From Bacteroidota bacterium (GTDB taxonomy: Bacteria > Bacteroidota > Bacteroidia > Bacteroidales > F082): 64,000 nucleotides of DNA. A program made the translations under genes and the position numbers. The notes below the pieces were generated by a model, which had not been told where the DNA came from, did no database searches, and was given only the letters and a program-made list of their open reading frames with translations. Of the stretch, positions 16,976-25,436 are shown piece by piece. Numbering within the stretch: position 1 is the stretch's first letter; each line of letters begins with the position of its first letter. The stretch is from positions 1-64,000 of the forward strand of contig JAEWWJ010000017.1 of NCBI GenBank assembly GCA_023396415.1, given 5' to 3'.

Positions 16976-18211
16976 ATGAGCTATCTAATTCTTTTTGTTG
17001 AAATTTTACAATTGATTTTGTTTGTGTATCTCGGTTTGGCAACGCTTTATATTGCCATTTTCGGTTTGGCCTCGCTGTTTCCCCAACCCAAAAAGCAAGC
17101 AACTGACAACCGTCAAAGAAAATTTGCCGTACTCATCCCCGGTTATAAAGAGGACAATGTAATTGTTGATGTTGCCGCCGATGCACTTATACAGGACTAT
17201 CCTTCACATCTTTACGAAGTAATAGTAATTGCTGATTCGTTCAAACCTGAAACACTGTCGGCCTTGAGAGCAATTCCGGTTCGTGTGGTAGAGGTTACTT
17301 TTGAGATCAGTAAAAAATCAAAAGCTTTGAATAAATGTATGGAAGTGATTGGTGATGAATACGATGTAGCCTTAGTTTTGGATGCCGATAACATCATGGA
17401 TCACGATGTGTTGAAAAAAATTAACGAGGCCTTCAACCAAGGTTTTCAAGCGGTGCAAGGACATCGAATGGCAAAAAATACAAATACCAACTTTGCTATC
17501 CTCGACGCTGTAAGCGAGGAAATTAACAACAAAATCTTTCGTAAAGGCCACAGAGTGCTTGGTTTATCGTCGGCACTAATTGGCTCGGGAATGGGGATTG
17601 ATTATGCGCTGTTCAAACGAACAATGATAACAGTTGATTCGGTGGGCGAGGATAAAGAGGTAGAAATGAACCTTTTAAAAGGAGGTTATAAGATTGAATA
17701 TCTGGAAGAAGCCCACATCTATGATGAAAAAACATCAAAAAAAGATGTTTTTGTAAACCAAAGAAGAAGATGGATTGCCGCACAGCTCGAGTTTTTTAGA
17801 AAATACTTTTTCGATGGCCTTTGGCATCTCCTACGTCATGGAAATGTAGATTACTTTGATAAGGTCATCCAAATGATTCAGCCTCCTCGGATTTTACTTT
17901 TAGGCCTGCTGATCATCGCTTCCATTTTAAGCTTGATTTTTAATAACGAAACAAACTCCATCCTTAAAATAGACATCAAATTTATCTATTGGATTGTTTT
18001 ACTAGCTATTACAACTATAACCCTAATGATCTCAACGCCACGTAAGTTTCACAACAAAAAAACATTGATGGCGATGTTTTCTTTACCGATGGGTTTTTTG
18101 TTGATGTTCAAGAGTTTACTAAAAGTTAAAGGAGCTTCAAAACGTTTCATCCATACAACCCATGAGCACACCGAAAAACCTATAAAAAAACACCTGAAAG
18201 GACAAAAATAA
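16976..18211 (+). CDS. Membrane GT2 glycosyltransferase, copy 1
   Basis: A 411-residue protein with one N-terminal membrane helix, a GT-A domain and two or three C-terminal helices, the topology of NodC/cellulose synthase-like GT2 enzymes. Motifs: FAVLIPGYKED, the metal-binding VLDADNIM, VGEDKEVEM in the acceptor region and the QRRRW (Q-x-x-R-W type) signature. The Q..RW motif is common in processive synthases but also occurs in non-processive relatives. It pairs with the preceding GT2, and the two-gene module is duplicated directly downstream (18222-20383). Confidence 0.86.
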   Translation: MSYLILFVEILQLILFVYLGLATLYIAIFGLASLFPQPKKQATDNRQRKFAVLIPGYKEDNVIVDVAADALIQDYPSHLYEVIVIADSFKPETLSALRAIPVRVVEVTFEISKKSKALNKCMEVIGDEYDVALVLDADNIMDHDVLKKINEAFNQGFQAVQGHRMAKNTNTNFAILDAVSEEINNKIFRKGHRVLGLSSALIGSGMGIDYALFKRTMITVDSVGEDKEVEMNLLKGGYKIEYLEEAHIYDEKTSKKDVFVNQRRRWIAAQLEFFRKYFFDGLWHLLRHGNVDYFDKVIQMIQPPRILLLGLLIIASILSLIFNNETNSILKIDIKFIYWIVLLAITTITLMISTPRKFHNKKTLMAMFSLPMGFLLMFKSLLKVKGASKRFIHTTHEHTEKPIKKHLKGQK

Positions 18212-18221
18212 GCAATGCGGA

Positions 18222-19148
18222 ATGACAGAAAAAGACAAATATCCGTTTGTATCTATCATCACTGTAAACTACAACCAAGCTGAAGTTACGTGCAGTCTTA
18301 TTGCGTCTTTGCATAACATCACCTATCCCAACTTCGAGGTGATTGTGGTTGACAATGCCTCTCCCACCGAAAGTCCAAACATTATCAAAGAACGGTTTCC
18401 CAATATTATTTTGGTCGAAAATCCCATTAACTATGGCTTTGCAGCAGGCAACAATTTTGGACTGATGCGCGCACGCGGTCAATATGTTTTGCTCATCAAT
18501 AATGACATTGAAGTACCTGCCAACTTTTTAGAACCGCTGGTTGACAAGCTGATGAAGCACCCGCAAGCCGGCGCGGTAAGCCCTAAAATAAAATACTTTT
18601 TTCAGCCCGACACCATTCAATATGCAGGTTTCACACCAATGAACTACCTTACCATGCGCAATTTTGCTATTGGGTTTCGGGATGTTGACAAAGGACAATT
18701 TAACAGCGACCGCGAAACTTACTACGCACATGGCGCCGCCATGTTGGTGCCGATGGAGGTGGTAAAGAAAGTAGGATTGATGTCGTATATCTTCTTCCTT
18801 TATTATGAGGAAGCCGACTGGTGCGAACGAATCAAAGCCGCCGGCTACAAGATCTATTTTGTGCATAATTCGTATGTTTTGCATAAAGAATCCATTTCAA
18901 CAGGTAAGCTCAGCACCCTTAAAATTTATTATCTCACACGCAACAGATTGATTTTCATGCGTAGAAATGTAACCGGAAGTCTTTTCTACAAAGCTCTGTT
19001 TTATCAGCTGTTTATCGCTATTCCCAAAAATGCCATGCAATACCTTTTAAAAGGTAATTTAAAAGCCTTTTACGCCTATTATAAGGCCATAGGCTGGCAC
19101 ATTTTGCATCTTTTCGATCCCGAAATTTATGAAAACCCAATGCTATAA
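18222..19148 (+). CDS. GT2 glycosyltransferase (WbbL type), copy 2
   Basis: A 308-residue GT-A enzyme aligned end to end with the gene at 16010. VSIITVNYNQAEVT, VVDNASPTESP, NYGFAAGNN and LINNDIEV are present, followed by AVSPKIKYFF and LYYEEADWCERIKAAGYKIYF. The catalytic motifs are intact, so it is not a decaying duplicate. It probably adds another sugar of the repeat unit, either the same sugar in a different linkage or a related one. Its stop is 2 bases from the following membrane GT2, so translation may be coupled. Confidence 0.88.
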   Translation: MTEKDKYPFVSIITVNYNQAEVTCSLIASLHNITYPNFEVIVVDNASPTESPNIIKERFPNIILVENPINYGFAAGNNFGLMRARGQYVLLINNDIEVPANFLEPLVDKLMKHPQAGAVSPKIKYFFQPDTIQYAGFTPMNYLTMRNFAIGFRDVDKGQFNSDRETYYAHGAAMLVPMEVVKKVGLMSYIFFLYYEEADWCERIKAAGYKIYFVHNSYVLHKESISTGKLSTLKIYYLTRNRLIFMRRNVTGSLFYKALFYQLFIAIPKNAMQYLLKGNLKAFYAYYKAIGWHILHLFDPEIYENPML

Positions 19149-19150
19149 AA

Positions 19151-20383
19151 ATGGAGAAAGCACTTTTTGATACAGTTTGGAACGTCGTTCAAATCTTCCT
19201 CTTACTCTATCTTGGTGGTACGGGAATCTACCTTTGTTTTTTTGCAGTAGCCTCCCTTTTTGATTTACCTTACAAGAAAAACACGAGTGGAAAACAATTG
19301 CGCTTTGCAGTGCTAATTCCGGGTTATCGAGAAGATGAGGTGATTGTGGAAGTGGCCAAGGAAGCCCTCAACCAAAACTATCCCAACGAGCTTTTCGATA
19401 TTGTGGTGATTGCCGATAAATTTGATCCTGAAACAATACAAGCCTTGGAAGAGCTCCCAATTATCGTGTATGATGTTGATTTTGAAATAAGCACAAAAAC
19501 ACGTGCGATCAATTATGCCCTAAAAAACTTAGACAAAAATACTTATGAGGCAGTGTGCATCCTCGATGCAGACAACATCATGGCACCTGATTTTCTTGAA
19601 AAGATAAATATCTCACTTACAGGTAATTATGTTGCCGTGCAAGGCCATCGTGTGGCAAAAAACTTGAATACTCCTTTTGCTATTTTGGACGCCATCAGCG
19701 AAGAAATTAACAACCAATTGTTCAGAAAAGGTCAACGCGTTGCCGGTTTATCCTCAGCTCTTATTGGTTCGGCAATGGCTTTTGAGTACAACCTCTTTAA
19801 AAAAATGATTGAAGAAGTTGAAGTGGTGGGTGGATTTGATAAAGAGTTGGAAATTAGACTGTTAAAAAATGGATATGTGATTGACTATCAACCCGACGCC
19901 TACGTTTATGACGAGAAGGTACAAAACGCAAAGGTTTTTTCACAGCAACGGCGGCGTTGGCTCTCAGCACAAATTCACTTTTTTGGAACCAATTTTTATC
20001 CGGCATTACACGCCCTTGTTAATAAAGGCAACTTCGAGTATTTCAACAAAGCCATTCAGTATTTACAGCTCCCACGCATACTTTTATTAGGAATGCTGGT
20101 GATTCTCACTCTTTTATCAACTTTTTTCGCATCAGCCATCTGGTTTAAATTGTGGCTTACTGCATTGGTTATTACACTTTTAGCACTTACGCTATCAGTC
20201 CCATTGAAATTTTACCGCTTGCGTACATTGAAAGCATTGCTATATTTACCCGTTGGATTCATTTTTATGTTCCTATCATTGCTGAAAGTAAAGGGCGCAA
20301 ACAAGAATTTTATCCATACAAAACATACGTATAATGCGTTTCAAATAAAAAAGAGAGATATTTTTCATCAGACAAAAAAATAA
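19151..20383 (+). CDS. Membrane GT2 glycosyltransferase, copy 2
   Basis: A 410-residue paralogue of the gene at 16976, with the same N-terminal helix, GT-A core and C-terminal helices. FAVLIPGYRED, CILDADNIM, LSSALIGS, VGGFDKELEIRLL and QQRRRWLSAQ are visible. All key acidic and Q..RW residues are kept. It ends with a basic tail like its paralogue. It lies one base before the GT4 gene, in a run of nearly gapless junctions that indicates one transcript. Confidence 0.86.
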   Translation: MEKALFDTVWNVVQIFLLLYLGGTGIYLCFFAVASLFDLPYKKNTSGKQLRFAVLIPGYREDEVIVEVAKEALNQNYPNELFDIVVIADKFDPETIQALEELPIIVYDVDFEISTKTRAINYALKNLDKNTYEAVCILDADNIMAPDFLEKINISLTGNYVAVQGHRVAKNLNTPFAILDAISEEINNQLFRKGQRVAGLSSALIGSAMAFEYNLFKKMIEEVEVVGGFDKELEIRLLKNGYVIDYQPDAYVYDEKVQNAKVFSQQRRRWLSAQIHFFGTNFYPALHALVNKGNFEYFNKAIQYLQLPRILLLGMLVILTLLSTFFASAIWFKLWLTALVITLLALTLSVPLKFYRLRTLKALLYLPVGFIFMFLSLLKVKGANKNFIHTKHTYNAFQIKKRDIFHQTKK

Positions 20384-20384
20384 T

Positions 20385-21524
20385 ATGAAAATAGGAATTG
20401 AAGGACAAAGACTTTTCCGTGTAAAGAAACACGGGATGGACATGGTGGCTCTTGAATTGATTAAGAATTTACAAGCGATTGACACCACCAACGAATATTT
20501 CATATTTGTTAAACCCGATGAAGACAAGTCATGCCTTACCCCTTCATCCAACTTTCACATCATTGAGTTAGCCGGAGGTCCTTACCCCAGCTGGGAACAA
20601 TTCGCGCTTCCACGGGCTGCAAAAAAATATGGATGCGACATCTTGCATTGCACAAGTAACACAGCACCTGTGTTTTGCGATATACCTTTAGTGGTTACTT
20701 TGCATGACATCATCTACCTCGAAAGTGTGAGCATATTAAAAAAAGGAGGCACCTGGTACCAAAAAACAGGAAATATGTATCGCCGAATGGTGGTGCCTCG
20801 CGTGGTGAAAAAAAGTAAAAAGATCATCACAGTTTCAAAATTCGAACGCAACAGAATCAAACAGTTTTTTGGTTTTTCTGAACAAGATCAACGTCTTGTG
20901 GCAATTTATAATGGAGTAAGTGAACATTTTATTCCCATTAACGACCCTGTTGAGCGGCTTCGCGTAAAAACAAAATACGCATTACCAGAAAAGTACGCCT
21001 TCTTTTTAGGCAACACCGATCCCAAAAAAAATACCAAAGGAGTATTACAAGCATTTAGTAAATACCTGAAAGAAAGCAATATACCTTTAACATTGGTGAT
21101 GCTTGATTATGAAAAAAACGCCCTTTCAGCGCTTTTGAATGAAATTGGTGCGCCGGAATTAATCCACAACATTCACCTCACAGGCTATGTTGTCAACACC
21201 GATTTGCCGGCCATTTATTCGCAAGCCGAAGTCTTTCTCTATCCTTCGTTGCGCGAGAGCTTTGGTATTCCAATGCTCGAGGCCATGCGTTGTGGCGTGC
21301 CTGTAATTACATCCAACACCTCGAGCATGCCCGAAGTATCGGGCGATGCAGCACTCATTGTTGACCCCTTCAAGCCAGGCGAAATTGTTGAAGCCATGAA
21401 AAAAATTATGACAGATGAACTACTTCGCAACAATTTGGTTGAAAAAGGTTTAGAACAGTCTGCCAAATTTTCGTGGCGCAACATGGCTCATGAAGTGCTT
21501 GAACTCTATGGCACCATTACGTAG
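20385..21524 (+). CDS. GT4 family glycosyltransferase
   Basis: A 379-residue GT-B enzyme of the GT4 (glycosyltransferase group 1) family. The N-terminal half binds acceptor. The C-terminal Rossmann half has FLGNTDPKKNTKGVL, LTGYVVNTDLPAIYSQAEVFLYPSLRESFGIPMLEAM (the E-x7-E donor-binding motif) and GVPVITSNTSSMPEVSGDAA. It resembles WbaZ/mannosyl-type enzymes that act on undecaprenyl-linked oligosaccharides in the cytoplasm. Donor sugar unknown. Confidence 0.9.
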   Translation: MKIGIEGQRLFRVKKHGMDMVALELIKNLQAIDTTNEYFIFVKPDEDKSCLTPSSNFHIIELAGGPYPSWEQFALPRAAKKYGCDILHCTSNTAPVFCDIPLVVTLHDIIYLESVSILKKGGTWYQKTGNMYRRMVVPRVVKKSKKIITVSKFERNRIKQFFGFSEQDQRLVAIYNGVSEHFIPINDPVERLRVKTKYALPEKYAFFLGNTDPKKNTKGVLQAFSKYLKESNIPLTLVMLDYEKNALSALLNEIGAPELIHNIHLTGYVVNTDLPAIYSQAEVFLYPSLRESFGIPMLEAMRCGVPVITSNTSSMPEVSGDAALIVDPFKPGEIVEAMKKIMTDELLRNNLVEKGLEQSAKFSWRNMAHEVLELYGTIT

Positions 21525-21557
21525 AAATACTTATTTTTGAATTAAATAGATCATAAA

Positions 21558-22760
21558 ATGATTCGAAACCGCGACTTTATCATCATCGGCTTGCAAGCTT
21601 TGGACAGCAGAATTGGCAGCAATTGCATCAATATTGCCCAAGAAATCGCCCTTCATAATCGGGTTTTGTATGTCAACTATCCTTTAGATAGAGGAACTAT
21701 CCGACGTGAAAAAAATGATCCTCTCATTCAAAAAAGAATTCAAATTATTGAAGGTAAAGCACCAGATATTGAACAAGTTAGCGAAAATATGTGGAACCTT
21801 TTTCCACGAACAACTTTAGAATCTATCGGACAACTGCCCATCAACAGCATTTTCGACTGGCTGAACAAAATAAATGGAAAGCGTTTTGCCCGAGAAATTC
21901 AAAAAGCCATAGATAAGCTTCAATTTCGTAATTTTTTCTTGTTCAACGACAGTGATATGTTTCGTGGTTTTTATTTGAAAGAATTACTGAAGCCGGAAAT
22001 GTACATTTATTACACCCGAGACAATCTTATCGCGGTTGATTATTGGAAAAGACAAGGAATTCGTATCGAAGCAGCCCTCATGGTAAAATCGGATTTGGTG
22101 GTAGCCAACTCAACTTATTTGGCCGATCATGCACGAAAGTTCAACCAACACTCCTACTATGTCGGACAAGGCTGCGACGTTTCTCTTTTCGACAAAAGCC
22201 TGATTAAAAGCTTACCTGCTGAGTTTGATAGCATAAAAAGGCCAATCATTGGATATATTGGTGCTTTGTTTTCGTTGCGCCTCGACATTGAAGTGCTGGT
22301 GCACATTGCAAAACAACGCCCCGATTGGCAAGTGGTTCTTGTTGGCCCTGAGGATGAGGCCTTTAAAGCCAGCGAACTGCATCAAATTGAAAATGTTCAT
22401 TTTCTTGGCCCCAAAAAAATGGAAGAGCTGCCACGCTATCTCATGGCATTTGATGTAGCACTCAACCCACAAAAGCTCAACGAAGTGACCATTGGCAACT
22501 ACCCTCGAAAAATTGACGAATACCTTGCCATGGGCAAACCAACAGTAGCCACCCGAACAGTTGCAATGGAAGTGTTTGAAAATTACACCTATCTTGCCGA
22601 ATCAAAAGAGGAGTATGTTGAGTTGATTGAAATTGCACTCAGTGAAAATAGTCCTGAAAAAGAAACAGAAAGAGAAGATTTTGCTCGTGGACACACATGG
22701 ACCAACAACGTGAGTGAGATCTACAAAGTGATAACTTTTCTTTTACAACAACCGAAATAA
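21558..22760 (+). CDS. GT-B glycosyltransferase, TuaH/WsaF-like
   Basis: A 400-residue GT-B protein. The N-terminal part (IIIGLQALDSRIGSNCINIAQEIALHNRVLYVNYP) and the motif YYTRDNLIAVDYWKRQ are typical of a Bacteroidota family usually named glycosyltransferase family 1 or TuaH-like. The C-terminal half has PIIGYIGALFSLRLD, WQVVLVGPEDEAF, VHFLGPKKMEELPRYLMAFDVALNP and YPRKIDEYLAMGKPTVATRT. It probably adds a hexose or uronic acid to the repeat unit; no donor can be assigned. Confidence 0.84.
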   Translation: MIRNRDFIIIGLQALDSRIGSNCINIAQEIALHNRVLYVNYPLDRGTIRREKNDPLIQKRIQIIEGKAPDIEQVSENMWNLFPRTTLESIGQLPINSIFDWLNKINGKRFAREIQKAIDKLQFRNFFLFNDSDMFRGFYLKELLKPEMYIYYTRDNLIAVDYWKRQGIRIEAALMVKSDLVVANSTYLADHARKFNQHSYYVGQGCDVSLFDKSLIKSLPAEFDSIKRPIIGYIGALFSLRLDIEVLVHIAKQRPDWQVVLVGPEDEAFKASELHQIENVHFLGPKKMEELPRYLMAFDVALNPQKLNEVTIGNYPRKIDEYLAMGKPTVATRTVAMEVFENYTYLAESKEEYVELIEIALSENSPEKETEREDFARGHTWTNNVSEIYKVITFLLQQPK

Positions 22761-22767
22761 AGGAAAA

Positions 22768-23388
22768 ATGGGCCTCAGTGATAAAATTAAATCCAACCAA
22801 AAGCTAAAGCATATTGCTTTATGGTTGTTGATGCCAAAAAATCAGGCAAGGCCTCGGCTATGGGTCAAATGGTTTGTCAACCCTTTGAAGCACAAAAAAG
22901 GAAAGGGTTCGTTAATCAGAAGAAGAACACGCATGGACGTTTTGCCCTTCAACAATTTTGTTCTAGGCAAAGATTCCACCATCGAAGATTTTTCCACCAT
23001 CAACAATGGCGTTGGTGATGTCATCATCGGCGATCGTACCCGCATTGGCTTAGGCTGCGTTGTAATTGGCCCGGCAAAAATTGGAAACGATATCATGTTT
23101 GCGCAAAACATTGTGGTTTCCGGACTTAATCATGGTTATCAAGATGTTAACACTCCAATTAGCCTACAACCGGTTGAAAAAAAACAAATTATTATTGAAG
23201 ATAATGTATGGATTGGTGCCAATGCAGTGATTACTGCTGGGGTAACCATTGGGAAACAATCCATTGTAGCAGCCGGAAGCGTGGTCACCAAATCGGTGCC
23301 TCCTTTCACTATCGTTGGCGGAAATCCGGCAAAAATTTTAAAAAGCTATAATTTTTTAACTAAAACCTGGGACAAACAAGCAAACTAA
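22768..23388 (+). CDS. Left-handed beta-helix O-acetyltransferase (hexapeptide family)
   Basis: A 206-residue protein with a basic N-terminal region and repeated hexapeptides ([LIV]-G-x4), for example VIIGDRTRIGLGCVVIGPAKIGND, IIIEDNVWIGANAVITAGVTIGKQSIVAAGSVVTKSVPP and the terminal IVGGNPAKIL. The pattern matches the WbbJ/maltose O-acetyltransferase (LbH_MAT-like) group, which uses acetyl-CoA. The likely catalytic His is in SGLNHGYQD. It probably acetylates a sugar of the repeat unit in the cytoplasm. Confidence 0.9.
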   Translation: MGLSDKIKSNQKLKHIALWLLMPKNQARPRLWVKWFVNPLKHKKGKGSLIRRRTRMDVLPFNNFVLGKDSTIEDFSTINNGVGDVIIGDRTRIGLGCVVIGPAKIGNDIMFAQNIVVSGLNHGYQDVNTPISLQPVEKKQIIIEDNVWIGANAVITAGVTIGKQSIVAAGSVVTKSVPPFTIVGGNPAKILKSYNFLTKTWDKQAN

Positions 23389-23399
23389 TTGATTACTAT

Positions 23400-24203
23400 A
23401 TGCACAAACTGAAAACTTTCATTCGATACCTTGCCGACTTTTTACAATATGGTCAAATACGTTTGGTTATCGCCTCTATCATATACATCGCTACGGGAAA
23501 ATCTTTCATAGAAACGCGCATTTTTAGAGGAAAACTTGGATTTTTTCTTCACCGAAAAGGATCTCTCGATTTCCAATTTGGAAATTACGCCTACGAATGG
23601 AATGTTAAAAAGTTCGTTTTAAAGCATTTACATCAATATGACACTTTTCTTGATGTAGGTGCCAACATTGGAACTTACACCATTATGATGACTGGTCATG
23701 GATTAAAATCATTCGCTTTTGAACCCGTGTATAGCAACCATAAGGCATTAACTATCAATATTTTACTCAACAATTTTGAAGACAAAGCCACAGCTTTCAA
23801 TTTCGGACTGAGTGATGAGTCAACCACGGCAAATTTTGCCTTTGATCCACTCAACACTGGCGCTTCCCACATTTCAACGGTTCCGGCTGAAACACCTGAA
23901 GCCGCGCAAAGAAGTATTCCAATTGAAATAAAACTGCTCAGGCTCGATGATGTGATGGGTAAAATGAACCTCGATCCAAAAAGCAAAGTACTGATGAAGG
24001 TTGATGTGGAAGGAATGGAATGTCAGGTACTTAAAGGTGCGAAAAATTTTATAAAAACATTTCCTGAAATCATGTTGGTTATGGAAAGTATCCACTCGGG
24101 GGAAGAAAAACTAAAAGAGATTTTAAACGAAATGGCCATTTTTGAATACCATAAAATTGATGACCTAAACATGTGTGCCATAAAAAAAGGTGAACTGGTC
24201 TAA
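23400..24203 (+). CDS. FkbM family SAM-dependent methyltransferase
   Basis: A 267-residue methyltransferase. The SAM motif FLDVGANIGTYTIMM is followed by FAFEPVYSNHKALTINI and, later, KVLMKVDVEGMECQVLKGA, the pattern that defines FkbM enzymes. In polysaccharide loci such enzymes O-methylate sugars, often the terminal or capping residue. The N-terminal 60 residues are basic and hydrophobic and may bind the membrane. It follows the acetyltransferase by 11 bases, so two decorating enzymes lie side by side. Confidence 0.9.
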   Translation: MHKLKTFIRYLADFLQYGQIRLVIASIIYIATGKSFIETRIFRGKLGFFLHRKGSLDFQFGNYAYEWNVKKFVLKHLHQYDTFLDVGANIGTYTIMMTGHGLKSFAFEPVYSNHKALTINILLNNFEDKATAFNFGLSDESTTANFAFDPLNTGASHISTVPAETPEAAQRSIPIEIKLLRLDDVMGKMNLDPKSKVLMKVDVEGMECQVLKGAKNFIKTFPEIMLVMESIHSGEEKLKEILNEMAIFEYHKIDDLNMCAIKKGELV

Positions 24204-24232
24204 ATTAATGATAACCAATTAAATATCAAGCA

Positions 24233-25426
24233 ATGATTGTACTTAAAGTTACTTTTTGGATTTTGTTCTTGGTAGTGTTTTACGCCTATCTTGGCTATGG
24301 GATTGTGCTTTACTTCATGGTGAAAATTAAACGCCTTTTAGGTTCGTCAAAACGCACATTAATAGAGGATTATGAACCAGAGGTCACACTTTTTGTTGCC
24401 GCCTACAACGAAAAAGATTATGTGGATGCCAAAGTAAAAAACAGTTTTGAAATGCACTATCCGGCCAACAAAATCAAACAGGTTTGGGTAACCGATGGTT
24501 CGGATGATGGTACACCAGAAATACTTCAAAAGTACCAAAATGAAGCCATTAGCGTGTATCATACACCAGTGCGCGGTGGTAAAATTGGTGCTATGAATCG
24601 CGGAATGCAATTTGTTACCTCACCGATTGTCATTTTTTCGGACGGGAACACCATGCTGGGAAAAGAAAGTATTCAACGTATTGTGAATTTGTTTGCCGAT
24701 CCTAAAGTAGGTTGTGTTTCGGGCGAAAAACGCATCTACAACAAAGAAAAAGATGCCGCAGCAGGAACTGAAGGTATTTATTGGAAATATGAATCAAAAC
24801 TCAAAAAGTGGGATGCCGAACTGTATTCAGTTGTAGGCGCCGCCGGTGAACTTTTTGCTATACGCACCGAATTGTTTCAAGAAGTTGAAAAAGACACCTT
24901 ATTAGATGATTTTATCATCTCGCTGCGTGTGGCTATGAAAGGGTACACCATACAATACGACCCGGAGGCTTACGCCATTGAAACCTCGTCGGCAAACGTA
25001 AAAGAAGAGCTAAAAAGGAAAGTTCGTATAGCCGCAGGCGGCATTCAATCCATCCTCAGGCTCAAGCCTTTGCTCAATATTTTCAAGTACGGCATCTTGA
25101 GTTTTCAATACATTTCACATCGCGTTTTGCGCTGGACAATAGCTCCACTTTCATTACCTATCTTGCTGATAATTAACTTTTTACTTTTTATAAACTTGGG
25201 TTACACTAACTTCTCTAGCCTTTATGTTTGGTTGTTTTATGGTCAGATACTGTTTTATATTTTGGCCCTTTTGGGCTGGTATCTCGAAAACAAAGCCATC
25301 AAAATCAAAGCCCTCTTTGTTCCTTATTATTTTATGATCATGAATCTTGCCGTACTGATGGGAATGAGAAGGTATTATAAAGGAAATCAATCCGTTAACT
25401 GGGAGAGAGCCAAGCGAGGGGTGTAA
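24233..25426 (+). CDS. Membrane GT2 glycosyltransferase (third membrane GT2)
   Basis: A 397-residue protein with an N-terminal helix, a GT-A domain and three or four C-terminal helices. VTLFVAAYNEKDYVD, VWVTDGSDDGTPEIL, VIFSDGNTMLG (metal-binding D-x-N variant) and LLDDFIISLRVAMKGYTIQYDPEA are visible, then ELKRKVRIAAGGIQSI in the place of the Q..RW motif (R-K-V-R-I-A-A-G type). It differs clearly from the duplicated membrane GT2 pair. It may add the last sugar or build a side chain. Confidence 0.86.
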   Translation: MIVLKVTFWILFLVVFYAYLGYGIVLYFMVKIKRLLGSSKRTLIEDYEPEVTLFVAAYNEKDYVDAKVKNSFEMHYPANKIKQVWVTDGSDDGTPEILQKYQNEAISVYHTPVRGGKIGAMNRGMQFVTSPIVIFSDGNTMLGKESIQRIVNLFADPKVGCVSGEKRIYNKEKDAAAGTEGIYWKYESKLKKWDAELYSVVGAAGELFAIRTELFQEVEKDTLLDDFIISLRVAMKGYTIQYDPEAYAIETSSANVKEELKRKVRIAAGGIQSILRLKPLLNIFKYGILSFQYISHRVLRWTIAPLSLPILLIINFLLFINLGYTNFSSLYVWLFYGQILFYILALLGWYLENKAIKIKALFVPYYFMIMNLAVLMGMRRYYKGNQSVNWERAKRGV

Positions 25427-25436
25427 TTGAATTCCT

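Larger units (their letters stand above)
16010..20383 (+). repeat. Tandem duplication of a two-gene glycosyltransferase module
   Basis: The pair 16010-16960 plus 16976-18211 and the pair 18222-19148 plus 19151-20383 encode proteins that align over their full lengths in the same order. Shared blocks include VSIITVNYNQ, NNDxEV, SPKI, KEESIST-type KESIST, PGYxED, LDADNIM, VQGHR, LSSALIGS and QQRRRW-like motifs. The duplication is old, since identity is evident in protein but not as an exact DNA repeat. Confidence 0.85.
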
